A DNA stretch of 64,000 bases from DSNY01 sp040752195 (GTDB lineage Bacteria; Pseudomonadota; Gammaproteobacteria; Burkholderiales; Burkholderiaceae_F), in the NCBI GenBank assembly GCA_040752195.1, contig JBFMFC010000009.1, positions 26,202 to 90,201 on the forward strand. Reading direction: 5' to 3'. The notes beneath the pieces were generated by a model. That model was not told the origin of the DNA and did not search any database. It saw nothing but the letters and a program-made list of their open reading frames with translations. The position numbers and the translations under genes were made by a program. Of this stretch, positions 43,911 through 52,354 are shown one piece after another (position 1 is the first letter of the stretch; each line of letters begins with the position of its first letter).

Positions 43911-44822
43911 ATGAGCTCGCTTCCCTCCCGCGTTCGCATCGTCGACGTCGGCCCGCGCGACGGGCTGCAGAACGAAAAACAGATGATCCCGGCCGACGTG
44001 AAGGTCGAGCTGGTCGATCGGCTCACCGATGCGGGCTTGCCCGCGATCGAAGTCACCTCGTTCGTATCGCCGAAGTGGGTGCCGCAGATGGCCGACGCGG
44101 CCTCCGTGATGGCGCGCATCAAGCGCAAGCCCGGGGTGGTGTACTCGGTGCTGGTGCCGAACATGAAAGGCTTCGAAGGCGCGCTCGCGGCGAAGGCCGA
44201 CGAAGTCGTGGTCTTCGGCGCGGCGAGCGAAGCGTTCTCGCAGAAGAACATCAACTGCTCGATCGCCGAATCGATCGAGCGCTTTCGCCCCGTCGCGCAG
44301 GCCGCGCGCGAGCACGGCATGCGCGTGCGCGGCGCCATCTCGTGCGCGCTCGGCTGCCCGTACCAGGGCGAGGTCAAGCCCGAGGCGGTCGCGTATGTCG
44401 CGCGGCTGATGAAGGACATCGGTGTGCAGCACATCGGCGTGGCCGACACGATCGGCGTGGGCACGCCGCGCGCCACGCAGGCGGCGATGGAGGCCGCGCT
44501 CGGTGTCTACGACCTCGCCGACGTGTCCGGCCACTTTCACGACACCTACGGGCAGGCGCTCGCCAACATCTACGCCTGCCTGGAAATGGGCATCGCGACT
44601 TTCGACACGAGCGTCGCCGGGCTTGGCGGCTGCCCATACGCCAAGGGGGCGACCGGCAATGTCGCCACCGAGGACGTGCTGTACCTGCTGCACGGGCTCG
44701 GCATCGAGACCGGAATCGATCTCGCGAAGGTCGTCGCGACCGGCCAGTGGATCAGCGGCGTCCTCGGCCGCAAGCCGTTCGCGCGCGCGGGCAACGCCAT
44801 CGCGGCGAAGATGGCGGCGTGA
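43911..44822 (+). CDS. mvaB: Hydroxymethylglutaryl-CoA lyase
   Basis: A 303-aa TIM-barrel enzyme that splits HMG-CoA into acetoacetate and acetyl-CoA, the last specific step of leucine breakdown. VDVGPRDGLQNEK binds the metal and substrate, SGHFHDTYGQALAN supplies the His ligands, and the signature loop GLGGCPYAKGATGNVATED holds the catalytic Cys. It is separated from the mcc operon by 4 kb and follows the terminator at 43829-43853, so it has its own promoter. No LiuR-like palindrome was seen upstream. Confidence 0.96.
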   Translation: MSSLPSRVRIVDVGPRDGLQNEKQMIPADVKVELVDRLTDAGLPAIEVTSFVSPKWVPQMADAASVMARIKRKPGVVYSVLVPNMKGFEGALAAKADEVVVFGAASEAFSQKNINCSIAESIERFRPVAQAAREHGMRVRGAISCALGCPYQGEVKPEAVAYVARLMKDIGVQHIGVADTIGVGTPRATQAAMEAALGVYDLADVSGHFHDTYGQALANIYACLEMGIATFDTSVAGLGGCPYAKGATGNVATEDVLYLLHGLGIETGIDLAKVVATGQWISGVLGRKPFARAGNAIAAKMAA

Positions 44823-44865
44823 CCCCGCCGTCGCCGGGTCGGGGCCGGCGCATGGCCTGCCCCGC

Positions 44866-45420
44866 TCAGGCCGCGCGTCGCCCCGCCCGTGCCGCAGCCT
44901 TGCTGCCCCAGATCCACACGTACTGCGCGCCCGAGCCGACCACGGTCGCGAGCACGATCCACAGCAGCACGGGCAGCCACGGCTCGCCGTCGACGTAGCC
45001 GGCGCCGGTGGCGAGCAGCGTGGCGAGCAGCACGAACTCGAGCACGGTGTTGATCTTCGATAGCCAGGTCGGCGCGATCTCGAGCTGCCCGACCAGCAGG
45101 TGATAGGCGAGCGCGCCGCCGACGATCACCACGTCGCGCGCGACGATCGCGGCGGCGAGCCACCACGGCAGCCAGCCCTGCCAGGCGAGCAACAGCGTCA
45201 CCGTCAGCATCGCCATCTTGTCCGCGAGCGGATCGGCGATCGCGCCGAAGCGCGTGCGCAGATTGAAGCGGCGCGCGATCAGACCGTCGATCAGATCGCT
45301 CGCCGCGGCCGCCATGAACAGCCACAGCGCCGATCCGTAGTCGCGCTCGTGCGTGAACCACGCGATCCACGGCACCAGCAGGATGCGCGCGACCGTGATG
45401 GCGTTCGGAACGTTGAACAT
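44866..45420 (-). CDS. CDP-alcohol phosphatidyltransferase (PgsA-like)
   Basis: A 184-aa inner-membrane enzyme with about five helices. The signature D-x2-D-G-x2-A-R-x8-G-x3-D-x3-D is present (DLIDGLIARRFNLRTRFGAIADPLADK, at about residues 42-68). It transfers a phosphatidyl group from CDP-diacylglycerol to an alcohol; phosphatidylglycerophosphate synthase is the best guess, but the acceptor is not proven. Convergent with the HMG-CoA lyase gene. Confidence 0.88.
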   Translation of the reverse strand: MFNVPNAITVARILLVPWIAWFTHERDYGSALWLFMAAAASDLIDGLIARRFNLRTRFGAIADPLADKMAMLTVTLLLAWQGWLPWWLAAAIVARDVVIVGGALAYHLLVGQLEIAPTWLSKINTVLEFVLLATLLATGAGYVDGEPWLPVLLWIVLATVVGSGAQYVWIWGSKAAARAGRRAA

Positions 45421-45527
45421 GGCCCAATGATGCCGTGCGCGCGGACCGGCGCAAGCGCGCGAACGCAACACGCGCCGGCCGAACGGGATGCGCCGGGCGC
45501 CTCGCGGTCGGTCCGCTCGGCGGGCGG

Positions 45528-46424
45528 TCAGGCGCGCTCGACGTGCTCCAGCATGCGCCGGCGCATCCCGGCATCGGGCAGCCGGCCGCGCAGCGCCCCC
45601 ATGTTCTCCGCCATGTGCGCGGGGTTGGACGTGGCGGGAATCGCGCAGGTGACGGCCGGGTGCGCGACGATCCACTTCAGGCAGAACTGCGGCCAGTTGT
45701 CGCAGTCGATCTCGCGCGCCCACGACGGAAGCTGTCTGCCTTGCAGACGGTCGAGCAGCGCGCCGCCGTCGAACGGACGATTGGCGATCACCGCGATGCC
45801 GCGCTCGGCGGCAAGCGGCAGCAGGCGCTGCTCGACGCTGCGGTCGGCGAGGCTGTAGGTGAACTGCACGAAGTCGAAAGGCTCGCGCTTCAGGATGTCT
45901 TCCAGCTCGTCGTGCGCGCGGCCGTGCGAGGTCGTGATGCCGATGTAACGCACGCGCCCCTCGGCCTTCCATTCGCGCAGCGACTTGATGTGGCCGCGCC
46001 AGTTCAGCAGATTGTGGATCTGCTGCAGGTCGAAGCGCGCGAGCCCCCACAGCCGCAGCGACTCGTCCATTTGCGTGCGGCCCACGCGGTCGAACGCGGT
46101 CCAGATTTTCGTCGCAGCAAAGAGCTTGCCCGCGTGCGGCACCTGCTTCAGCAGGTCGCCGACGACTCTCTCGGCACGGCCGTACATCGGCGACGAGTCG
46201 ATCATCCCGCCACCCGCGGCAAAAAACGCCTCCAGCACGCGCCGGCGCGGCGCGCGTTCCGCCGGTGCCGCGCCGACATCGAAGGTCAGCCAGGTACCCA
46301 TGCCGACCGCGGGGAGCAGCTCACCGGTGCGGGGGATCGGCCGCCGCAGGATCGCCGGCTGGGCGCGCAGCGACGGCGCAGTCAGCAGCGCAGTCGCGGC
46401 GACGACGAACGATCGGCGATCCAT
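45528..46424 (-). CDS. Exported aldo/keto reductase (Tat-type signal)
   Basis: A 298-aa protein starting MDRRSFVVAATALLTAPSLRAQ, a short twin-Arg-like signal. The reductase domain has MGTWLTFDVG, catalytic Tyr in SSPMYGRAE, Lys in FAATKIW and His in IHNLL. Periplasmic aldo/keto reductases of this kind exist but their substrates are unclear. It is followed on the same strand by the PgsA-like gene after 107 bases. Confidence 0.82.
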   Translation of the reverse strand: MDRRSFVVAATALLTAPSLRAQPAILRRPIPRTGELLPAVGMGTWLTFDVGAAPAERAPRRRVLEAFFAAGGGMIDSSPMYGRAERVVGDLLKQVPHAGKLFAATKIWTAFDRVGRTQMDESLRLWGLARFDLQQIHNLLNWRGHIKSLREWKAEGRVRYIGITTSHGRAHDELEDILKREPFDFVQFTYSLADRSVEQRLLPLAAERGIAVIANRPFDGGALLDRLQGRQLPSWAREIDCDNWPQFCLKWIVAHPAVTCAIPATSNPAHMAENMGALRGRLPDAGMRRRMLEHVERA

Positions 46425-46437
46425 GCGGCTTCGAGCG

Positions 46438-47328
46438 CTATGCGCGCCGCAGGTTCACCAGCGCGATGCCGGCGCCGACCAGCACGGCAGCGGCCGCGAA
46501 CGACGAGCTCGGCCGCTCGCCGAGGATCAGCACGCCAAAGGCCACGCCGAACAGCGGCGCGAGGAAGGAGAACACCGCGAGCCGCGCCGCCAGATAGCGC
46601 GTCAGCAGCCAGAACCAGGCGAGGTAGCTGGCGAACGCGACGACCACGCTCTGAAAGAGAAGGCTCGCGACGGTGATGCCGTCGAGCACGACCACGCCCG
46701 GCTCGCGCAATGCGACCGACGCGAACGGCAGCAGCAGCGCCGACACCGCGAGCTGATAGAACAGCGTCTTGGTCGCCGCAGCGTGCGCGAGCTGGGTGGA
46801 ACGGATCAGCACGGTCGTCGCCGCCCACAGCGCGGCGGCGACCACGCCGCAGGCGTCGCCCAGCAGCGTGGCGCGCCCCGGCGCGGAGAATCCGTCGGCG
46901 AACGCAGCGGCCAAGCCCGCAAAGGCGAGCAGCACGCCGGCCCATTGCACGGCGGCCAGCCGCTCGCCGGGAACGAACCACGCGAGCCCGAGCGCGGTCA
47001 ACACCGGCGCGAGGTAGATGAAGACGACCATGCGCGACGCGGCGGTGTGGCCGAGCCCGAAGTAGATGAGGAAGAACTCGCCGGCGAAGAGCGCCCCTGC
47101 AGCGAGCCCGGCCGCCAGCGTGCCATCGCTTTGCGCGAGCGCGATACCGCGCCAGCGCGCCCAGCCGACGAGCAGCACGGTGGCGACGATCGAGCGGATC
47201 GCTCCCTGCATCACCGGCGACACCCCGTGCGCAGCGAGCTTGATCGCGACCTGCTGCAGGCCCCACAGCATCGTCAGCACGATCATCAGGGCGTAGGCGT
47301 TGAGATCGAGCGGCTGGCGGGCGGACAT
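46438..47328 (-). CDS. EamA/DMT-family transporter
   Basis: A 296-aa inner-membrane protein with about ten hydrophobic segments arranged as two EamA halves (MIVLTMLWGLQQVAIKLAA at the start of the first; LLGDACGVVAAALWAATTVLI at the start of the second; FLAPLFGVAFGVLILGE near the end). These export or import small metabolites; the substrate is unknown. ATG 47328 was chosen at the beginning of the first helix region. It is 13 bases upstream of the aldo/keto reductase gene. Confidence 0.88.
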   Translation of the reverse strand: MSARQPLDLNAYALMIVLTMLWGLQQVAIKLAAHGVSPVMQGAIRSIVATVLLVGWARWRGIALAQSDGTLAAGLAAGALFAGEFFLIYFGLGHTAASRMVVFIYLAPVLTALGLAWFVPGERLAAVQWAGVLLAFAGLAAAFADGFSAPGRATLLGDACGVVAAALWAATTVLIRSTQLAHAAATKTLFYQLAVSALLLPFASVALREPGVVVLDGITVASLLFQSVVVAFASYLAWFWLLTRYLAARLAVFSFLAPLFGVAFGVLILGERPSSSFAAAAVLVGAGIALVNLRRA

Positions 47329-47404
47329 GAGGGCTGCATGCAAAGGGCCGCCGCGATGATTCCATAGAATCCGCAAGCCACCTGCGAGCGACCGCCGCGA
47401 CCCG

Positions 47405-47842
47405 ATGAGCCCAGACCTGAAGCCCGGCATCCGCTACCGATTCCAGTACACGGTCCCCGACGACAAGACCGTGCCGAAGCTGTACCCCGAGTTCGCCGAA
47501 TTCCGCCAGATGCCCGAGGTTTTCGCGACCGGTTTCATGGTCGGGCTGATCGAAGGCGCGTGCCAGCTCGCGATCAAGCCGTACCTGGACTGGCCGCGCG
47601 AACAGTCGGTCGGAACGCACGTGAACTTCTCGCACCTGGCAGCGACGCCGCCCGGGCTGACGGTGACCGTCGATTGCGAAGTGATCGCGGTCGAAGGCCG
47701 CAAGGTGAGCTTTCACGCCACCGCGCACGACGGCCACGACCTGATCTCCGAAGGCACGCACGAGCGTGTGGTGATCGATGCCGCGCGCTTCGCCGAACGC
47801 GTATCGCGCAAGAAGCTGCCGCCGAACCGTTGCGGGCAGTAG
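47405..47842 (+). CDS. FlK-like hotdog thioesterase
   Basis: A 145-aa hotdog protein. FMVGLIEGACQLAIKPYLD carries the Glu, and SVGTHVNFSHLAATPPG the His, of the fluoroacetyl-CoA-thioesterase-like active site; HDLISEGTHERVVI is the C-terminal family element. Most FlK-like proteins act on ordinary acyl-CoAs, so fluoroacetate use should not be assumed. Divergent from the EamA gene. Confidence 0.85.
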   Translation: MSPDLKPGIRYRFQYTVPDDKTVPKLYPEFAEFRQMPEVFATGFMVGLIEGACQLAIKPYLDWPREQSVGTHVNFSHLAATPPGLTVTVDCEVIAVEGRKVSFHATAHDGHDLISEGTHERVVIDAARFAERVSRKKLPPNRCGQ

Positions 47843-48024
47843 AGCGCGCTCTGCGCGCGAACGGGGGCACGGCGCAACGGTGGCCGTCACGAACCCGCTG
47901 GCGCCGTGTGTCTGACGGCCGGACTTCGCCGACGATCTGGCGGCGCCGCGGATGCTGCCGCAAGGGCCGCGTGCCGTGCGCGATGCGACAATGGCGCTGA
48001 CGCCCCGCTTCGCATCCGCGCGCC

Positions 48025-48279
48025 ATGAGTTCCGTGCCCATACCGCTCGCCACGCCCGATCCGGCCACGACGCCGGTGCCCTCGCCATGCGTCTCGGTGT
48101 GCCGGATGGACGCGCGCACGGGGCTGTGCGAAGGCTGCTATCGAACGATCGACGAAATCGCGCGCTGGAGCGCGCTGCCGGATGCCGAGCGACGCGCCGT
48201 GTGGCGCGCGATCGCGGCGCGCCGCGCGGCCGCCGGTGCGGCGCCATCGTCGGTGGCTGGTCGGCCCCCAACCAAGTAA
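48025..48279 (+). CDS. DUF1289 small protein
   Basis: An 84-aa protein with PCVSVCRMDARTGLCEGCYRT followed by IDEIARWSALPDAERRAVW. Four Cys in C-x4-C...C-x2-C form a predicted metal or Fe-S site typical of DUF1289. The function is unknown. A MaoC-like gene follows after 5 bases. Confidence 0.9.
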   Translation: MSSVPIPLATPDPATTPVPSPCVSVCRMDARTGLCEGCYRTIDEIARWSALPDAERRAVWRAIAARRAAAGAAPSSVAGRPPTK

Positions 48280-48284
48280 TCGCG

Positions 48285-48710
48285 ATGGGGCGCTTCGCAA
48301 ACGTCGGCGAAAGCCACTCGCGCAGCGTCACGCTCGACGCGGCGGCGATCCGCGCGTTTGCGACGGCCTGCGGCGACTTCAACCCGCTGCATCACGACGC
48401 GGCGGCGGCCGCGCGCTCGCGCTTCGGCCGGCTGATCGCGAGCGGCCCGCACACCGCGTCGTTGCTGCTCGGCCTGTCCGCGACCTGGTTCGCGCAGCGC
48501 GGAACCCCGCTCGGACTCGACTACACGATCAGGTTCCGCAAGGCGGTGTGCGCGGGCGACACGCTGACGCTGCGCTGGACGGTCGTCGCAGTGCACTGGA
48601 AGGAATCGCTGCGCGGCGAGCTCGTGACGCTCGACGGCGAGATCCGCAACCAGCACGACGAGTGCGTGCTGACCTCGAACGGGCTGCTGCTCGTCACCGA
48701 CGCACCGTGA
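48285..48710 (+). CDS. MaoC-like dehydratase
   Basis: A 141-aa hotdog protein. ACGDFNPLHHDAAAAARSRFG has the hydratase-2 motif (Asp and His spaced by four) and IASGPHTASLL is the next family block. It hydrates or dehydrates trans-2-enoyl-CoA thioesters; the substrate is unknown. Short coupling (5 bases) to the DUF1289 gene suggests one transcript. Confidence 0.88.
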   Translation: MGRFANVGESHSRSVTLDAAAIRAFATACGDFNPLHHDAAAAARSRFGRLIASGPHTASLLLGLSATWFAQRGTPLGLDYTIRFRKAVCAGDTLTLRWTVVAVHWKESLRGELVTLDGEIRNQHDECVLTSNGLLLVTDAP

Positions 48711-48816
48711 AGGCGCGCTTGCACGCATCCGTGTCCGGCCCGGCGTACTCGGTCGCCGCAGCCTTCGACGCGATCGCGCGGACCGGCGCGCGTTTGCGTG
48801 CCGCAACGGGACTTCG

Positions 48817-49743
48817 ATGAGCCTCGAAGCGATGCTGCCGCCGACCATGCGCGTGTTCGAGCGCGGCTGGCTGTCGTCGAACAACGTGCTGTTCTTCGAC
48901 GATCGCGCGGCCGCGACGATCGTCGATACGGGCTACGCGACGCACGCCGGACAGACGGTGGCGCTCGTCGAGGGCGCGCTGCACGGGCGGCGGCTCGCGC
49001 GAATCGTCAACACGCACCTGCACTCGGATCATTGCGGCGGCAACGCCGCGCTGAAGCGCCGCTTCGGCGCACAGATCCTGATCCCGCCCGGCATGGCCGC
49101 GGCGGTGGCGGCCTGGGACGAGGATGCGTTGACCTTCGCCGCGACGGGCCAGGTGTGCGAGCCGTTCGCGTTCGACGCGCTGCTGGCGCCCGGCGAACGC
49201 ATTCGGCTGGGCGGCGACGACTGGGAGGTCATCGCCGCGCCCGGCCACGATCCGCACTCGGTGATGCTGTGGAGCGGAGTGCACCGCATCCTGATCTCGG
49301 CCGACGTGCTGTGGCAGCACGGCTTCGGCGCGATCTTTCCTGAGATCGAAGGCGCGTCGGGCTTCGCCGAGCAGCGCGCGATGCTGGCGGCGATCGCCGA
49401 TTTGCAGCCGCTGCTCGTGATCCCCGGCCATGGCGCACCGTTTACCGATGTGAGCGACGCGCTCGCCCGCGCGTGCGCGAGGCTGGACGCGCTGGCGCAC
49501 AGCCCCGAGCGCAATGCGCGGCACGTCGCGCGCGTGCTGATCAAGTTCCATCTGCTGCAAGTGCGGTCGACCGGGCGCGACGCGCTGCTCGCACACTTTG
49601 CCGCGACGCGTTACTTTCGTCTGATCCACGAGCGCTACTTCGCCGAGTACTCGTTCGAGGCGATCATCGCGCGCGCGCTGCAGGAACTCGCGGCAACGCG
49701 GGCGGCCGAAGTGGTCGGCGACATCGTACGGAACATCGATTGA
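48817..49743 (+). CDS. MBL-fold metallo-hydrolase
   Basis: A 308-aa metallo-beta-lactamase-fold protein. The metal motif is VNTHLHSDHCGGN (about residues 66-78), with further ligands in AAPGHDPHS and VIPGHGAPF. The helical C-terminal tail (about residues 215-300) resembles the MBL proteins of the thioesterase/lactonase kind. The substrate is unknown. It ends one base before the DUF3455-like gene. Confidence 0.88.
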   Translation: MSLEAMLPPTMRVFERGWLSSNNVLFFDDRAAATIVDTGYATHAGQTVALVEGALHGRRLARIVNTHLHSDHCGGNAALKRRFGAQILIPPGMAAAVAAWDEDALTFAATGQVCEPFAFDALLAPGERIRLGGDDWEVIAAPGHDPHSVMLWSGVHRILISADVLWQHGFGAIFPEIEGASGFAEQRAMLAAIADLQPLLVIPGHGAPFTDVSDALARACARLDALAHSPERNARHVARVLIKFHLLQVRSTGRDALLAHFAATRYFRLIHERYFAEYSFEAIIARALQELAATRAAEVVGDIVRNID

Positions 49744-49744
49744 C

Positions 49745-50311
49745 ATGAAGGCCGATGCGCTGATCGCGCTGCGTGCCGCCCTGCTCGCGGCCGCGCTGGC
49801 CGCGGCCGGTTGCGCCACGCCGGTCGTCGAGGAGCGGCCCGTCGCAGCGGACGAGCCGGCCGCCCCGCGTCTCGGATTCTTCAGCCGCATCAAGACGCCG
49901 GACACCGTGCAGCCCGTGCTGCGGCTGGCGGCCTCCGGTGCGCAGATCTTCCGGTGCGAGAAGCGCGACGACGGCTTCGTGTGGGTGTTCCGGCAGCCCG
50001 AAGCCGATCTCGCGGATGCGGCCGGCCGCGTCGTCGCACGGCACGGGGCGAACTTCTCGTTCGAGCACGTCGACGGCAGCCGTCTGGTCGGCACCGTGAT
50101 CGGCTTCGACGAGCCGCCGCAGCCGGGCAATCTGCGCTGGCTGCTTCTGGCGACGCGCAACTTCGGCGAAGGCGCGTTTGCGGGCATCACGCACGTGCAA
50201 CGGGTCAACACCGCCGGCGGCATGCCGCCGCCGCGTTGCGAGGCAGCCCAGTCGAATCGCCTTCTGCGGGTCCAATTCACGGCCGATTTCGTCTTTTACC
50301 GCCCCCGCTAG
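49745..50311 (+). CDS. DUF3455 lipoprotein
   Basis: A 188-aa predicted lipoprotein (lipobox AAGC). The body LRLAASGAQIFRCEKRDDGFVWVFRQPEADL, then HGANFSFEHVDGSRLVGTVI and VQRVNTAGGMPPPRCEAAQ, matches DUF3455, a family of exported proteins of unknown function. Start is immediately after the MBL gene, so probably cotranscribed. Confidence 0.88.
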   Translation: MKADALIALRAALLAAALAAAGCATPVVEERPVAADEPAAPRLGFFSRIKTPDTVQPVLRLAASGAQIFRCEKRDDGFVWVFRQPEADLADAAGRVVARHGANFSFEHVDGSRLVGTVIGFDEPPQPGNLRWLLLATRNFGEGAFAGITHVQRVNTAGGMPPPRCEAAQSNRLLRVQFTADFVFYRPR

Positions 50312-50328
50312 GCGCTAAGCTCGTGCGC

Positions 50329-50898
50329 ATGAACGGCATTTCGCTGCGGTCGGTCGCGTACGCGCTGGGCCTCGCACTGTCTTGCGCGGCATCCGGCACG
50401 GCACACGGCGGCGAATCGTATGTCGGCCGTCCGATCTACAGCGAGCCAGGGTCCGGCCTGCAGCTTCCGCCGGGCTGCGTGATCGAGCCGACGTGGCGCG
50501 CGCGGATCGGCACGAGCGACCTCGAAGTCTGGGTCGTCGAGTGCGGTGGAATCGCGCGCAGCTGGTTTCTGCGGCGCTCGCTGATCGAGATGGTCGCCGG
50601 CAATCACGCGCGCCTGCGCTTTCAGGTGCTGGACGAGCGGCAATGGCCGGGTGAAACCGCCGGAGACACGCTGAGCGTGCAGTGCGTCGGCAAGAGCGGT
50701 CCGGAAGCCGGCTATGTCGTGCTCGGCGCAAAGTGGCGCGCGGTCGGCAGCGAGTTGCGGCTGACCGGCGCGCACTCGGTGATCCGCGCCGATCCCGGCT
50801 CGCAGAAGTTTGTCGCCGCATCCCTCGCGCAGGTCGAGTGCACGCGCCATCCCGACCGCGAAGCGATGCTGCGGCGACTGCAGCAGGCACCGCGCTGA
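50329..50898 (+). CDS. Hypothetical exported protein
   Basis: A 189-aa protein with a signal peptide (about residues 1-27, ending near GTAHGG). Three Cys (LPPGCVIEP, VVECGGIARSWF, SVQCVGKSG) and a fourth in QVECTRH could form disulfides in the periplasm. I recognise no family. It lies 17 bases after the DUF3455 gene on the same strand. Confidence 0.6.
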   Translation: MNGISLRSVAYALGLALSCAASGTAHGGESYVGRPIYSEPGSGLQLPPGCVIEPTWRARIGTSDLEVWVVECGGIARSWFLRRSLIEMVAGNHARLRFQVLDERQWPGETAGDTLSVQCVGKSGPEAGYVVLGAKWRAVGSELRLTGAHSVIRADPGSQKFVAASLAQVECTRHPDREAMLRRLQQAPR

Positions 50899-51047
50899 GC
50901 CTGGATCCCCGGCCCCGTCCCGGGCGGCGCGCGTCGGCCGCGCGCAGTGCGTGAGCCGTATCACAGACGCACTGCCCCGCGCGGTCGCTGCGCAACGATG
51001 CCCGGCACGATCGCGCCTCGTTCGGCAACGGAAGCCCGGAGGGCGAG

Positions 51048-51440
51048 ATGAAGCGAGCGCCGTTCGTTCTGTATGCGGCACCGCTCGCGGCACGCGGCGC
51101 GCTTCTGTGGGACGCGCGCGACGAAGCGACGTTCGAAAATGGACACATCCCGCGCGCGATCAACATCCCGTTCGAAGCGAACTGGATCGACCCCGACAAG
51201 GAGACGATCGTCTATTGCCAGAGCGGCGACCGCGCCGCCGAGACCGCGGCCGTGCTTGCCGATCTCGGGTTCAGGAACATCAGGGTCTACGACTCGTCAT
51301 GGCTCGGCTACGCGAGCGTGCTGACCGCGCGGGCCGAAGATGAGACCTGGCTAAACGTCGGTGCGTTGCAAGCCACGGCGCAGTCGCTCGAGGCCCGCAT
51401 CGAGGAACTCGAGCGCAGGCTCGCGCAGCGGCGTCCGTGA
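51048..51440 (+). CDS. Cytosolic rhodanese-like protein
   Basis: A 130-aa single-domain rhodanese. LLWDARDEATFENGHIPRAINIP is the N-terminal CH2-type block; the active-site loop is IVYCQSGDRAAETAAVL, with the catalytic Cys. The last 35 residues form a helical extension (LEARIEELERRL) that may be a coiled coil. GGAGGG lies 9 bases before the ATG. Confidence 0.88.
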   Translation: MKRAPFVLYAAPLAARGALLWDARDEATFENGHIPRAINIPFEANWIDPDKETIVYCQSGDRAAETAAVLADLGFRNIRVYDSSWLGYASVLTARAEDETWLNVGALQATAQSLEARIEELERRLAQRRP

Positions 51441-51730
51441 GTCCGCGCGAGTAGCGCGGGCGCCTCGCCGCAGGCGCTCGTCTGCGCCGCACGATCCGCC
51501 GGCGTCCGGCAGCGGCCGCCTACATCGACGCCCACGCATTTCCACCGCCCGATTGCGGACACTCCGGCGCCGCGAATGCGCAAGGCATCCCGCCCGAAGT
51601 CGGGACCGAAGCCGGGGGGCCCGAATCGGGCGCGCGCCGGCGCGCGTTGGCCGAACCGCCTCGCAGCTAAGCGAGTAGCCGCTTTCCGGTAAAATGGCGC
51701 GCTCGTCGGAGCCAGCCCGGAGGCGGAAGA

Positions 51731-52306
51731 ATGAGTACAAGTGCGAGTGCCATGACGGTGGGCGCCTACTTGCGGGATCTCCCTCCTGATCGGCGCGTCG
51801 CCATGGCCCGCGTTTGCAGCATGATCCGGCGCTCCGCCCGCGGCGTGCGGGAGAGCATGCGGTACGGACTGGCCTTCTATGAACTCGACGGCCCGCTCTT
51901 CGCGCTCGAGTCCGGCCGCCGCCACATGTCGCTGTACGTCGCCGAGCAGGAAGTCGTACTGAAGCACAAGGATGCGTTGCCCGGGGTGAATACGGCCCGC
52001 AGCTTCATCAAGTTTTCGGACCTGAACCGGCTGCCGCTGGACATCGTCGAGAAGATCGTGCGCGACTCGGTCGCGGCCCGACGCCAGCGGGTCGCACAGG
52101 GCACCGTGCCGACTCAGGCGGAGCTGCTGAAGCTGTGGGGAATCAAAGAGGAAGCTGCACTGCCGCCGGCCGTCGTCGCCAAGGCCGCGACCGCGCCGTT
52201 GGCCAAGGCCCCGGCAAAACCTGCGGCGAAGAAGTCGGCCGCGGCCAAAGCCGCTGCGAAGCCGGCGGCCAGGGATGCGAAGAAGGCGGCCAGCAAAAAA
52301 GCCTGA
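51731..52306 (+). CDS. DUF1801-type protein with histone H1-like tail
   Basis: A 191-aa protein. Residues 1-130 fit the DUF1801/YdhG fold: YLRDLPPDRRVAMARVCSMIR, MRYGLAFYEL, MSLYVAEQEVV and FSDLNRLPLDIVEKIV. The last 50 residues are a Lys/Ala/Pro-rich tail (KPAAKKSAAAKAAAKPAA) like bacterial histone H1-like proteins. Such a tail would bind DNA or RNA non-specifically. Upstream, GGTAAAATGG at about 51688-51697 resembles a -10 box. The function is unknown. Confidence 0.75.
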   Translation: MSTSASAMTVGAYLRDLPPDRRVAMARVCSMIRRSARGVRESMRYGLAFYELDGPLFALESGRRHMSLYVAEQEVVLKHKDALPGVNTARSFIKFSDLNRLPLDIVEKIVRDSVAARRQRVAQGTVPTQAELLKLWGIKEEAALPPAVVAKAATAPLAKAPAKPAAKKSAAAKAAAKPAARDAKKAASKKA

Positions 52307-52354
52307 CGCGGCGTTGCCGCGCGCGCCCGAAACGCCGAGCAGCGCACGGCGCAT

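Noticed and set aside
47405..47842. Fluoroacetate resistance (FlK)
   Set aside because: The fold matches, but most such hotdog proteins have other substrates and nothing around it concerns fluoroacetate.
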